Shown one piece after another: positions 50,187-58,346 of a stretch of DNA of 64,000 bases. The stretch comes from Opitutaceae bacterium. Its GTDB lineage: Bacteria; Verrucomicrobiota; Verrucomicrobiia; Opitutales; Opitutaceae. Position numbers and translations under genes: made by a program. The stretch is from the NCBI GenBank assembly GCA_027490995.1, contig JAIXWY010000003.1:248001-312000 (forward strand), read 5' to 3'. Within the stretch, counting starts at the first letter, position 1, and every line of letters begins with the position of its first letter. The notes beneath the pieces were generated by a model. The model had not been told where the DNA came from and made no database searches. It worked only from the letters and a program-made list of their open reading frames with translations.

Positions 50187-50756
50187 ATGAGTACCGTACC
50201 CGCCCTTAAGAAACTGTATATCGAGCAGGTCGTCCCCGAGCTGACGAAGCTGCGTGGCTACAAGAATGTGCACGAGGTGCCGCGCATCACGAAGATCGTG
50301 ATCAATACCGGCATCGATTCTGAAGCCGACAAGAACCAGATCGCTGACATCGCTCGCGACCTCGGACTGATCGCTGGTCAGAAGCCCGTCCTCGCTAAGT
50401 CGCGCAAGGCGATCGCCAATTTCAAGCTCCGTGCCGGCCAGGTGGTCGGCGCGCACGTGACCCTGCGCGGCACCAACATGTGGGAATTCCTCTACCGCCT
50501 GCTGGCGGTGTCGATTCCGACGATCCGCGACTTCCGCGGGGTGTCGCCCAAGCTCGATGGCCAGGGTAACTACAACCTCGGCATCACCGACTTCACCATC
50601 TTCCCGGAAATCACCGTGGAGAACGTGAAGAAGACCATGGGTCTCGACATCACGATCGTCACGACGGCGAAGACGGATGACGAGGGCCGCGAAATGCTCC
50701 GCCTCATCGGCATGCCTTTCCGCCGCTCCGAGAACCCGAAGTCGGCCGCCGCCTGA
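50187..50756 (+). CDS. rplE: 50S ribosomal protein L5
   Basis: This 189-residue protein of the central protuberance contacts 5S rRNA and P-site tRNA. I chose ATG 50187 over an upstream TTG at 50154. It shows [16 protein letters not shown], the [20 protein letters not shown] loop, and [24 protein letters not shown]. Length is near that of E. coli (179). Confidence 0.96.
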   Translation: MSTVPALKKLYIEQVVPELTKLRGYKNVHEVPRITKIVINTGIDSEADKNQIADIARDLGLIAGQKPVLAKSRKAIANFKLRAGQVVGAHVTLRGTNMWEFLYRLLAVSIPTIRDFRGVSPKLDGQGNYNLGITDFTIFPEITVENVKKTMGLDITIVTTAKTDDEGREMLRLIGMPFRRSENPKSAAA

Positions 50757-50772
50757 TCCGAAGACTCACGCC

Positions 50773-51078
50773 ATGCCCAAGACATCCGCCATTCAGCGCA
50801 ACGACAAGCGCAAGAAGCTTACGGCGAAGTTCGCCGCCAAGCGCGCCGAACTCAAGGCCCTGCTCGCCAACCCGGCGACCACCGACGAGGAATTCTTCGC
50901 CGCCCAAAAGAAGCTGCAGAAGCTTCCCCGCAACTCCTCCGCCGTCCGCATTCGCAATCGCTGCTCCATGAGCGGTCGCCCGCGTGCGTACATCGGTAAG
51001 TTCGGTGTCTCCCGTATCCAATTCCGCGAACTCGCGCTCGCCGGCAAGATCCCGGGCGTGACCAAGTCCTCCTGGTAA
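50773..51078 (+). CDS. rpsN: 30S ribosomal protein S14 (zinc-free form)
   Basis: The 101-residue form lacks the CxxC pairs of zinc-binding S14. The C-terminal region reads [41 protein letters not shown], as in E. coli-type S14. The first ~50 residues are Lys/Arg/Ala-rich. The following 81-base spacer before rpsH is highly structured. Confidence 0.96.
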   Translation: MPKTSAIQRNDKRKKLTAKFAAKRAELKALLANPATTDEEFFAAQKKLQKLPRNSSAVRIRNRCSMSGRPRAYIGKFGVSRIQFRELALAGKIPGVTKSSW

Positions 51079-51087
51079 TTTCATTCC

Positions 51088-51134
51088 CCGACGGGAGTGC
51101 GTGCACCTCTGGTGCCCGGGATATGACCCGTCGG
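51088..51134 (+). promoter_or_regulatory. Nested stem-loop directly upstream of rpsH
   Basis: An 8-base-pair outer stem (51088-51095 with 51127-51134) encloses a 5-base-pair inner stem with a 3-base loop (51103-51107 with 51111-51115). It fills most of the rpsN-rpsH spacer. It is a candidate binding site for S8 (the next gene product), which represses spc mRNA in other bacteria through an RNA hairpin. Confidence 0.42.
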
Positions 51135-51159
51135 ATTCACCCACGCAGCATCCACCACC

Positions 51160-51552
51160 ATGACTGATCCCATCAGCGATTTCCTGACGCGTCTTCGGAA
51201 CGCGTCGCTTGCGCGACAGGCGGAGACCGCCTCGCCCCATTCCCAGATGAAGGAGGCCATTGCGGCCATCCTCAAGGAAGACGGCTTCGTTGCCGACTAT
51301 TCAAACGGCACCGATGAACGCGGTCACAAGACCCTCATCGTGAAGCTGAAGTATGTGAACGACACGCCCGCCATCACTCAGGTGAAGCGCGTTTCGACCC
51401 CGGGTCGCCGTCTTTACTACGGCTACCAGGAGATTCCGCGCGTTCTCAACGGGCTCGGGATCAGCATCCTTTCGACCTCGCGCGGCCTGATGAACAACCA
51501 GAACTGCCTCCGCCACAAGGTTGGTGGGGAGCTCGTGTGCACCGTCTGGTAA
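51160..51552 (+). CDS. rpsH: 30S ribosomal protein S8
   Basis: This 130-residue platform protein is a translational repressor of the spc operon in E. coli. It has DPISDFLTRLRNASLARQ at the N-terminus, and VKRVSTPGRRLYYGYQEIPRVLNGLGISILSTSRGLM at the C-terminal RNA-binding half. The length equals that of E. coli. Confidence 0.97.
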   Translation: MTDPISDFLTRLRNASLARQAETASPHSQMKEAIAAILKEDGFVADYSNGTDERGHKTLIVKLKYVNDTPAITQVKRVSTPGRRLYYGYQEIPRVLNGLGISILSTSRGLMNNQNCLRHKVGGELVCTVW

Positions 51553-51569
51553 CCCAAGGAGACTTACTC

Positions 51570-52112
51570 ATGAGCCGCATTGGAAAGCAGCCCGTTGTCA
51601 TTCCCGAGAAGGTGAAAGTCGCCGTCAACCCGGCGAACAATTCCGTTCTTGTCGAGGGCCCGAAGGGCAAGGTCCAGAAGACCTTCGCCCCGGTGGTGAA
51701 GATCGCCGTCGCCGACAAACAGGTCACGTTCGCTCCCACCGAGGACACGCGTTTTTCGCGAGCGATGTACGGCACCGCGCGTTCCGTGGTCGCCGGCATG
51801 GTCAAGGGTGTAACCGATGGTTACCTGAAAGAGCTCGAGATCCAGGGCGTCGGCTTCAAGGCCGTGCTCAAGGGCAAGCAGCTCGATTTGGCACTCGGTT
51901 ACTCACATCCGATTCTCTTCGATATTCCGGAGGGCATCAAGGTCACGGTCACCGACCAGACCAAGCTCAAGGTCGAGGGAGTCGACAAGCAGTTGGTCGG
52001 CGCCGTCACCGCGGAAATCCGCAGCTATTATCCGCCTGAGCCATACAAGGGCAAGGGTGTCCGTATCGTCGGCGAGCGCGTTCGCCGCAAGGAAGGCAAG
52101 ACGGTCGCCTAA
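51570..52112 (+). CDS. rplF: 50S ribosomal protein L6
   Basis: This 180-residue protein lies near the sarcin-ricin loop. I chose ATG 51570, preceded by AAGGAG 9 bases upstream; an upstream TTG at 51537 overlaps rpsH. It has SRIGKQPVVIPEKV, the tandem L6 folds, and the C-terminal RSYYPPEPYKGKGVRI motif. Confidence 0.97.
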   Translation: MSRIGKQPVVIPEKVKVAVNPANNSVLVEGPKGKVQKTFAPVVKIAVADKQVTFAPTEDTRFSRAMYGTARSVVAGMVKGVTDGYLKELEIQGVGFKAVLKGKQLDLALGYSHPILFDIPEGIKVTVTDQTKLKVEGVDKQLVGAVTAEIRSYYPPEPYKGKGVRIVGERVRRKEGKTVA

Positions 52113-52147
52113 GGCCTGTCCTAACCTGCATTCGAGGGATTTACTTC

Positions 52148-52510
52148 ATGAATACTATCAAGAAGGCCGACCTGCTGCAAAAGCGCCGCTGGCGCATCCG
52201 CAAGAAGGTGGTGGGCACTGCCGCCCGGCCGCGGCTGAGCGTCAAGTTCAGCACCAAACACATCTACGCCCAGGCCATCGACGATGCCGCGGGCTCCACG
52301 CTCGTGTTCATCTCGAGCCTCGATCCGGCTCTCCGCAAGGAGGGTCTCAAGGCCAATCTCGCCGGCGCCAAGCGTCTCGGTGAGGCCTTCGTCGCCAAGG
52401 CGAAGTCGGCCGGTGTGAGCGCCGTGGTCTTCGACCGTAGCGGCGCCCGTTATCATGGCAAGGTGAAGAGCTTTGCCGAAGCCGCCCGCGAGGGTGGTTT
52501 GGTCTTTTAA
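52148..52510 (+). CDS. rplR: 50S ribosomal protein L18
   Basis: This 120-residue 5S rRNA-binding protein shows [34 protein letters not shown] and the C-terminal [26 protein letters not shown]. Length matches the family. rpsE starts 12 bases after its stop. Confidence 0.96.
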   Translation: MNTIKKADLLQKRRWRIRKKVVGTAARPRLSVKFSTKHIYAQAIDDAAGSTLVFISSLDPALRKEGLKANLAGAKRLGEAFVAKAKSAGVSAVVFDRSGARYHGKVKSFAEAAREGGLVF

Positions 52511-52522
52511 CCGCTGTTGCCC

Positions 52523-53152
52523 ATGAGCACTGAATCTGTTCCTTCCCCCGCGGCCGACAGCGGCACTGAAACCCGCGCCACCGCTCCCAAGTCCCGCTCT
52601 TTCGGCGGCCCCGGCGGCCCCGGTGGCGGTCGTCGCGGCCCTGGCGGCCGTGATGGTCGCGGCCCGCGGCGCGATGCGCCCGCCAAGTCCGATGGTCCGG
52701 AGATGATCGAGAAGGTCGTCTTCATCAATCGCTGCGCCAAGGTCGTCAAGGGCGGCCGTCGCTTCAGCTTCTCCGCCCTCGCCGTCGTTGGCGACGGGAA
52801 GGGAAAAATCGGCGTCGGTCTGGGCAAGGCCAATGAGGTCCCCGACGCGATCCGCAAGAGCACTGAGCATGCGAAGAAGCGTCTCATCACCGTCAAGATC
52901 AAGGGCGACACCATTCCGCACGAGGTCTTTGGCGTATTCGATGGCGGCAAGGTTCTCCTCAAGCCGGCGTCCACCGGTACCGGTTTGATCGCCGGTGGCG
53001 GCGTTCGCGCGGTGCTCGAGGCGGCGGGCGTGAAGAACGTCCTCACCAAGTCGATGGGCTCGAACAATCACATTGCGGTGGTCAATGCGACCATCGCGGC
53101 TCTGCGGCAGTTGCGCCTCTCCGAGGACATCGCGGCGGTGCGTAAGGCCTAA
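52523..53152 (+). CDS. rpsE: 30S ribosomal protein S5 with a Gly/Arg-rich N-terminal extension
   Basis: The 209-residue protein carries the normal S5 core from about residue 58 ([47 protein letters not shown]). It is about 40 residues longer than E. coli S5 because of an N-terminal stretch rich in Gly, Arg and Pro ([20 protein letters not shown]), which resembles an RNA-binding RGG-like tail. The usual next gene rpmD (L30) is missing; a 74-base spacer leads to rplO. Confidence 0.96.
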   Translation: MSTESVPSPAADSGTETRATAPKSRSFGGPGGPGGGRRGPGGRDGRGPRRDAPAKSDGPEMIEKVVFINRCAKVVKGGRRFSFSALAVVGDGKGKIGVGLGKANEVPDAIRKSTEHAKKRLITVKIKGDTIPHEVFGVFDGGKVLLKPASTGTGLIAGGGVRAVLEAAGVKNVLTKSMGSNNHIAVVNATIAALRQLRLSEDIAAVRKA

Positions 53153-53181
53153 GTCAGTCCGTTATTCTTCTCACTCCGAGT

Positions 53182-53206
53182 CGCGCCGACTCGTTTGTTC
53201 GGCGCG
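53182..53206 (+). other. Stem-loop in the rpsE-rplO spacer, where rpmD would be expected
   Basis: An 8-base-pair stem (53182-53189 with 53199-53206) overlaps an alternative 5-base-pair stem (53179-53183 with 53188-53192 region, GAGTC/GACTC). It has no T tract and is followed by the rplO ATG 21 bases later. Confidence 0.35.
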
Positions 53207-53226
53207 GCGACCCAACTAGGAATCCC

Positions 53227-53673
53227 ATGAAACTTCACGAACTCAAGAACGTCCCGGGTGCCGTCCATCGCCGTAAGCGTGTGGGCTGTGGCGAAGGCAG
53301 TGGCCATGGCAAGACCTCAGGCCGCGGCGGCAAGGGTCAGACGGCCCGCTCCGGTGGCAGCATCCGTCCTGGATTCGAGGGCGGCCAGATGCCTCTCTAC
53401 CGCAAGCTCCCGCATCGCGGCTTCAACCAGGCAGCCTTCCGGACGGAACCCGCCGTGGTGAATGTCGGTGACCTCGCCGGTCTCTCGGAGACGGTTTCCG
53501 AGGTCAACGCGAAGGTGCTTTCCGATCACGGGTTGATCCGTGCAGGCGAGTCCTTCGTCAAGGTCCTCGGTGATGGCGAACTGAAGCGCGCACTCCGCGT
53601 CTCGGCCGCCAAGTTCTCCGCGTCCGCCAAGGCGAAGATCGAGGCCGCTGGCGGCCAGGCGATCGTCGCCTGA
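53227..53673 (+). CDS. rplO: 50S ribosomal protein L15
   Basis: This 148-residue assembly protein has the Gly-rich, basic N-terminal half (KRVGCGEGSGHGKTSGRGGKGQ, RSGGSIRPGFEGGQMPLYRKLPHRGF) and a small C-terminal globular domain with VKVLGDGELKRALRVSAAKFSASAKAKIEAAGG. Length matches that of E. coli (144). secY follows after 91 bases. Confidence 0.96.
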   Translation: MKLHELKNVPGAVHRRKRVGCGEGSGHGKTSGRGGKGQTARSGGSIRPGFEGGQMPLYRKLPHRGFNQAAFRTEPAVVNVGDLAGLSETVSEVNAKVLSDHGLIRAGESFVKVLGDGELKRALRVSAAKFSASAKAKIEAAGGQAIVA

Positions 53674-53764
53674 CGTCGACGGCACCGTCGTCGGGGGCGT
53701 CGGCTTGCGCCGTCGCCCTGCGGCGGGTTCGGCTCCTCGAATTTCGGCCCCTGTTTTCTTACCC

Positions 53765-55267
53765 GTGTTTTCCGCCTTCACCAACTCCTTGAAGATTCCG
53801 GAGCTCCGCTCCCGGATCTTCTACACGCTGGCGCTGCTTTTCGTGGCGCGCGTGGGCGCTCACATTCCTCTGCCGGGCCTCGATCCGAAGCCGCTGCAGA
53901 CGTTCTTCGCCGATCAGACGGCGGGTGGAGCGAGCGCACTCGTCGGCCTGTACAACATGTTTACGGGTGGCGCGCTCGTGAAGGGCGCAGTCTTCGCTCT
54001 CGGCATCATGCCGTACATCAGCGCGTCCATCATCTTCCAGTTGATGACCGCGGTGATCCCGAGCCTGAGCCGTCTCCAGCAAGAGGGCGATGTGGGTCGG
54101 CAGAAGCTCACCCAGTACACCCGGTACGCCACGGTTCTGATCTGTTTGATTCAGGGTACGCTGCTGATCTTAGCGCTCGAGAACCCCGGTCGCCTCTTTC
54201 CAGGTTACGACATCAACCAGTACGGCTCGATCGTGATCGTCGATCAGGGCTGGTTCTTGGTCACGTCCGTCATCTTCATGACGGCCGGCACGCTGATGCT
54301 GATGTGGCTCGGTGAGCAAATCACCCAGCGCGGTATCGGTAACGGCGTATCGCTGTTGATCACAGTCGGCATCTTGGCCGACATCCCGGGCGCTGCCGCC
54401 GCGACCTACCAGCTCTTCTTCGCCCCGGTGGGCGTGGCCCGCCTCGGATTGCCGCAGGCCATCATCATGGTCGGTTTGTTCATCACCGTCACCATGGGCA
54501 TCATCATGGTGGTTCAGGGTCAGAGGAAGATTCCCGTGCAGTACGCCAAGCGCGTCGTGGGCAACAAGGTCATGGGCGGCCAGAGCTCGTTCCTGCCGTT
54601 GAAGGTCAACTATTCGGGCGTGATGCCGGTGATCTTCGCCAGCGCCATCCTGCTCTTCCCCCAGCAGATCTTCGCCCAGCTCGGCGCCGCGATGAACTGG
54701 AAGTGGATGGTCGAGTTCTCCAATAACCTCCTCCGTGGACACTGGTCGTACTACACGATCATGGTCTTCCTGATCCTTTTCTTCAGCTATTTCTGGGTCT
54801 CCGTGATGTTCAAGCCGATCCAGATCGCCGATGACTTGAAGAAGTATGGCGGCTACATCCCGGGCGTGCGTCCCGGTGATCCGACGGCTCAGTTCCTCGA
54901 CTTTATCATGACGCGGCTGACGCTGGCGGGAGCGATTTTCCTGACGGTCATCGCGGTGATGCCGGATGTGCTCTTGTTTGAGCTGAACGTCCCCCAGCGT
55001 ATCGCGATCTTCTTCGGTGGCACGGGAATGCTCATCACCGTGGGCGTCGTCCTCGACACCATGCGGCAGATCGAGACCTTCCTGCTTCAGCGTCACTATG
55101 ACGGTTTCCTGAAGAAGGGCCGCATTCGGGCCCGCAGCACGGGCATGCAGAGTCCGACCTCGGAAGCGTTGAGCTCTGACGCCGTGATGAAGCTTGTGCT
55201 CCCGCTTACTGGCTTGTTCCTGCTCGGTTTGGCGATCTGGGCCTACCGTCAGTTCATGGGAAATTAG
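53765..55267 (+). CDS. secY: Preprotein translocase channel subunit SecY
   Basis: This is a 500-residue, ten-helix membrane channel. I chose GTG 53765 because it begins the conserved FSAFTNSLKIPELRSRIFYTL; a start at 53705 would add a non-conserved Arg/Pro-rich stretch. Seen are the plug region, the lateral gate helix PYISASIIFQLMTAVIPSL, and the large cytosolic loops with the QGQRKIPVQYAKR motif. The C-terminus is WAYRQFMGN. It is longer than E. coli SecY (443), mainly through loops and the C-terminal half. Confidence 0.95.
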   Translation: MFSAFTNSLKIPELRSRIFYTLALLFVARVGAHIPLPGLDPKPLQTFFADQTAGGASALVGLYNMFTGGALVKGAVFALGIMPYISASIIFQLMTAVIPSLSRLQQEGDVGRQKLTQYTRYATVLICLIQGTLLILALENPGRLFPGYDINQYGSIVIVDQGWFLVTSVIFMTAGTLMLMWLGEQITQRGIGNGVSLLITVGILADIPGAAAATYQLFFAPVGVARLGLPQAIIMVGLFITVTMGIIMVVQGQRKIPVQYAKRVVGNKVMGGQSSFLPLKVNYSGVMPVIFASAILLFPQQIFAQLGAAMNWKWMVEFSNNLLRGHWSYYTIMVFLILFFSYFWVSVMFKPIQIADDLKKYGGYIPGVRPGDPTAQFLDFIMTRLTLAGAIFLTVIAVMPDVLLFELNVPQRIAIFFGGTGMLITVGVVLDTMRQIETFLLQRHYDGFLKKGRIRARSTGMQSPTSEALSSDAVMKLVLPLTGLFLLGLAIWAYRQFMGN

Positions 55268-55284
55268 TCTTTACTCGGTGGGAC

Positions 55285-55722
55285 GTGCGCCTAGGGTCTG
55301 ACCTCCTCGTGGTTTCAGAGTTCGGCGCCAAGTCCAAGTTAGTGGTCCTTGGCACGGTTCTCCCGGACCACGATTCCTGTCTCCGTTCTTTGAATTTTAT
55401 TGAGCACGTCTCTCCGGTCTCGCTGATGAGTCCGGGGATTTCGCGACCCGCTCCCGCTGGCCCATCGGCCGGCAAAGGAGATCCGGTTGCCGCCATGCGG
55501 CGCTGGTTTTGGGCGCGCAAACCCGATGCGGGTTTCCTGTTACAGGGATTCCCGGCTACGTTGCTCCAGGCAATGATCCTCGATGAATGGCTGGAGGCGC
55601 GCGATGAAGCGCTGCATGCCATTCTCCTCGGTGATGATCGCTCCTTCGGGAGCGAGGTTCCCGAGCATTACCGTCGCATGGGAGTTCCGTTGGTTTCCCT
55701 AGTGGGCTCTCTTTCGCGATGA
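55285..55722 (+). CDS. Degenerate adenylate-kinase-like protein between secY and map
   Basis: This is at most 145 residues from GTG 55285; later starts such as ATG 55426 are possible. It sits where adk normally lies and its stop overlaps the map start (ATGA, 55719-55722), so it is translated and coupled. Traces of Adk are visible: a first strand KLVVLG (18-23), HVSPVSLMS (41-49) at the place of HISTGDLLR, and GFLLQGFPATLLQAMILDEWL (83-103) matching GFLLDGFPRTxxQAxxLD. The usual Asp and Arg of DGFPRT are Gln87 and Ala91. The P-loop (GxxGxGKGT) reads TVLPDHDS. The LID and C-terminal half are missing, so it is probably a non-catalytic remnant or pseudoenzyme. Confidence 0.6.
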   Translation: MRLGSDLLVVSEFGAKSKLVVLGTVLPDHDSCLRSLNFIEHVSPVSLMSPGISRPAPAGPSAGKGDPVAAMRRWFWARKPDAGFLLQGFPATLLQAMILDEWLEARDEALHAILLGDDRSFGSEVPEHYRRMGVPLVSLVGSLSR

Positions 55723-56507
55723 TCCCGATCAAAAATGAGCGTCAAATTGCGCGGATGCGTAAAGCATGCGCGATTGCGGCCGATGTGCTGCAGGAACTTC
55801 GAGCGCTTGTCCGGCCTGGAATCAGTACGCAAGACTTGGAGGAGGCGGGGAGAGATGCGATGGCGAAGCGAGGCGCGAAGAGCGCGTGCTACGGCTATCA
55901 GGTGGGTTCACGGCGCTATCCGGCACACACCTGCATTTCGGTGAACGAGGAGGTGGTGCATGGCATCCCTTCGTTCCGCCGCATCCTGCGCGACGGCGAT
56001 GTCGTCGCGATTGATGTGGTCGTGACCTACGACGGGGTGGTCGGCGATAACGCCGCCACGTATCCCGTGGGCAACGTCTCCCCGCGAATCCAGCAACTCC
56101 TCGCTGTTTCCGAGCATTCCCTCCGTCTCGCGATCGATCAGGCGAGGGTGGGGAACCGGATCTTCGACATCTCCCAGGCCGTGCAGCGTCACGTGGAAGC
56201 CCATGGTTTCAGCGTGGTGCGCGACATGGTTGGCCACGGGGTCGGCCTCGCGATGCACGAAGAACCGCAGATCCCGAATTTCGGTCGCGAAGTGCGCGAC
56301 CGGATCCTCCCCGGAATGACGCTCGCGATTGAGCCGATGGTAAACCTCGGCGGTTACCGTACCAAAACCCTTGCGGATGGTTGGACGGTGGTGACCGCAG
56401 ACGGTGCCCCCTCCGCTCACTTCGAACACACCGTGCTCACGACAGACTCCGGCCCCGAGATCCTCACGCGGCCGACGACCTCCTTGTTTCCGTTGCACGC
56501 CACCTGA
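55719..56507 (+). CDS. map: Methionine aminopeptidase, type I
   Basis: This 262-residue metalloenzyme removes initiator Met from nascent proteins. The metal ligands are Asp99, Asp110, His173, Glu205 and Glu236, with the substrate-site His81 in VHGIP and His180 in GLAMHEEP. There is no N-terminal zinc-finger extension (type Ia form). Its ATG overlaps the stop of the Adk-like gene by ATGA. The usual next genes infA and rpmJ are missing; rpsM follows after 67 bases. Confidence 0.96.
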   Translation: MIPIKNERQIARMRKACAIAADVLQELRALVRPGISTQDLEEAGRDAMAKRGAKSACYGYQVGSRRYPAHTCISVNEEVVHGIPSFRRILRDGDVVAIDVVVTYDGVVGDNAATYPVGNVSPRIQQLLAVSEHSLRLAIDQARVGNRIFDISQAVQRHVEAHGFSVVRDMVGHGVGLAMHEEPQIPNFGREVRDRILPGMTLAIEPMVNLGGYRTKTLADGWTVVTADGAPSAHFEHTVLTTDSGPEILTRPTTSLFPLHAT

Positions 56508-56574
56508 GTCGTGCCACCCACTCCCTTTTTCGTTTCGTTTCCATCCCTCTCACACACCAACAACCTAGTCCATC

Positions 56575-56952
56575 ATGCCTCGTCTCCTCGGCGTTGAAAT
56601 CCCCGCGAAGAAGAAAGTTTCTTACTCGCTCCGTTACATCTACGGCATCGGTCCGGTGCGCGCTGATCAGATCCTGCAGGAAGCAGGGATTGATCCGAAC
56701 CTGCGCGCGCAGGAACTGACCGAGGAGCATCTGAACAAGATCCTCAATATCATCACCGAGCACAAGTGGGTGGTGGAGGGCGATCTTCGCCGCGAGCTCG
56801 CGGCGAATTTGAAGCGCCTTCAGGCGATCAATTGCTATCGCGGCATTCGCCACCGCCGCAGCCTCCCGGTGCGCGGTCAGCGCACCAGCACGAATGCCCG
56901 TACTCGCAAGGGTCCGCGCAAGACCGTGGGTGTCACCAAAGCCAAGGAATAA
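56575..56952 (+). CDS. rpsM: 30S ribosomal protein S13
   Basis: This 125-residue protein of the 30S head contacts P-site tRNA. It has [25 protein letters not shown], the H2TH-like middle, and the C-terminal [23 protein letters not shown] tail. It is first in the alpha-operon order rpsM-rpsK-rpsD-rpoA-rplQ. Confidence 0.97.
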   Translation: MPRLLGVEIPAKKKVSYSLRYIYGIGPVRADQILQEAGIDPNLRAQELTEEHLNKILNIITEHKWVVEGDLRRELAANLKRLQAINCYRGIRHRRSLPVRGQRTSTNARTRKGPRKTVGVTKAKE

Positions 56953-56961
56953 TTTACCGTC

Positions 56962-57594
56962 ATGGCCGAAGAAAAGTCAGGTCCCGCCAAGGAGAAGTCC
57001 CCGAAGCCAGCCGCTGCCCCCGAGGGTGCCGCGCCCGCCGAGAAGAAGCCCGCCAAGGGCGCGAAGTCCGCTGCTCCGGCCGCTGACGCCGCTGCCCCGG
57101 CTGCCGCTCCAGCGGCCGAAGGCGCTGCTGCTGCCCCCGCCAAGCCGGTTGAACTGGTGGGCGGAGTCGCCCGTCAGCCGACGGCCGAGGAGCTCCTCAA
57201 GGAGGAGCTCGGAGCGATCAAGATCCGCAAGGCTAAGGGCTCGAAGAACGTCACCACGGGCTTCGTCAACGTCCTCGCCTCCTTCAACAACACGATCGTG
57301 TCCATCACCGACCTCAAGGGTCAGGTGATCGCCTGGTCGAGCGCCGGCAAGTGCAACTTCCGCGGTTCCCGCAAGTCCACCGCCTACGCCGCCCAGGTCG
57401 TTGCCCAAGATGCCGCGCGCAACGCGATGTCCCACGGGCTCAAGGACGTCGTCATCCGCGTTTCCGGCCCCGGCTTGGGACGCGACAGCGCAGTCCGTGC
57501 CCTCCAGGCCATCGGGCTTGAGATCACCTCGATCGTCGATGTGACGCCGATCCCGCACAATGGCTGCCGTCCGCGCAAGCGCCGCCGCGTCTAA
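56962..57594 (+). CDS. rpsK: 30S ribosomal protein S11 with an ~80-residue Ala/Pro/Lys N-terminal extension
   Basis: The S11 core starts near residue 85-90 ([30 protein letters not shown]) and continues to the canonical C-terminus [14 protein letters not shown]. Bacterial S11 is usually 125-130 residues, and this is 210. The extension (residues 1-83) is almost only Ala, Pro, Lys, Glu and Gly. No better start codon lies near the core, and the gene follows rpsM by 9 bases, so the long form is likely the real one. Confidence 0.94.
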   Translation: MAEEKSGPAKEKSPKPAAAPEGAAPAEKKPAKGAKSAAPAADAAAPAAAPAAEGAAAAPAKPVELVGGVARQPTAEELLKEELGAIKIRKAKGSKNVTTGFVNVLASFNNTIVSITDLKGQVIAWSSAGKCNFRGSRKSTAYAAQVVAQDAARNAMSHGLKDVVIRVSGPGLGRDSAVRALQAIGLEITSIVDVTPIPHNGCRPRKRRRV

Positions 57595-57643
57595 GCGAGC
57601 GGTCTCCACCCTCCTCTCTATCCTTTAAAAGCCAAGGTTCATC

Positions 57644-58255
57644 ATGGCCCGCTACACAGGTCCTACCACCCGCATGAGTCGTCGTTTCGGTCAGCCGATT
57701 TTCGGCGCGACCAAGGCGTACGAGCGTCGTCCTTTCCCCCCCGGCCAACATGGTCCGAAAAACCGCCGCAAGCTCTCCGAGTACGCCGTCGGTCTGAACG
57801 AGAAGCAGAAGCTTCGCTACATCTACGGTCTGCTCGAGCGCCAGTTCCGTCGTGTCTTCGAGATCGCCAAGAGCGAGCGCGGCGTCACCGGCGAGCGTTT
57901 CCTGCAGTTGCTTGAGACCCGCCTCGACAGCGTGGTCTACCTGCTCGGGTTCGCCAAGAGCCGCGCCGCCGCCCGCCAGATGGTCAACCACGGCCACGTC
58001 CGTGTGAATGGTCACAAGGTCGACATCGCGAGCTACAACGTCCGTGCCGGCGAGGAGATCGAGATCAAGAACACGCCGAGCTCCCGCCAGATCGCGACCC
58101 GCAATCTCGAGGAGAACCGGATGCGCAATGTCCCCGGCTGGCTCACGCTCAATGCCGAGAACTTCAAGGCAGTCGTCAACCGTCTGCCCACGCGCGAAGA
58201 GATGGATCCCACGATCAACGAACAGTTGATCGTTGAGTTCTACTCGCGCTTCTAA
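57644..58255 (+). CDS. rpsD: 30S ribosomal protein S4 (zinc-free form)
   Basis: This 203-residue primary assembly protein is also the repressor of the alpha operon in E. coli. The N-terminus MARYTGPTTRMSRRFG lacks the Cys4 zinc knuckle of the C+ form. The S4 RNA-binding domain RLDSVVYLLGFAKSRAAARQMVNHGHVRVNGHKVD is typical. Confidence 0.97.
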   Translation: MARYTGPTTRMSRRFGQPIFGATKAYERRPFPPGQHGPKNRRKLSEYAVGLNEKQKLRYIYGLLERQFRRVFEIAKSERGVTGERFLQLLETRLDSVVYLLGFAKSRAAARQMVNHGHVRVNGHKVDIASYNVRAGEEIEIKNTPSSRQIATRNLEENRMRNVPGWLTLNAENFKAVVNRLPTREEMDPTINEQLIVEFYSRF

Positions 58256-58346
58256 CCTGGTCCCGGTCAACGAGCGCCTTCCACGCTTCGCCGCCGCCAG
58301 GCTGCTTCTGACCGGACCAACCTTCATCCCTCACCCGCTCCCCGCC

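Noticed and set aside
55459..55479. GPSAGKG in the Adk-like protein read as a true P-loop
   Set aside because: It is one residue short of GxxGxGKG and only ~18 residues from the GFLLQGFP motif, against ~73 in Adk. The alignment fits better if this stretch is part of the NMP-binding segment and the real P-loop is the degenerate TVLPDHDS.
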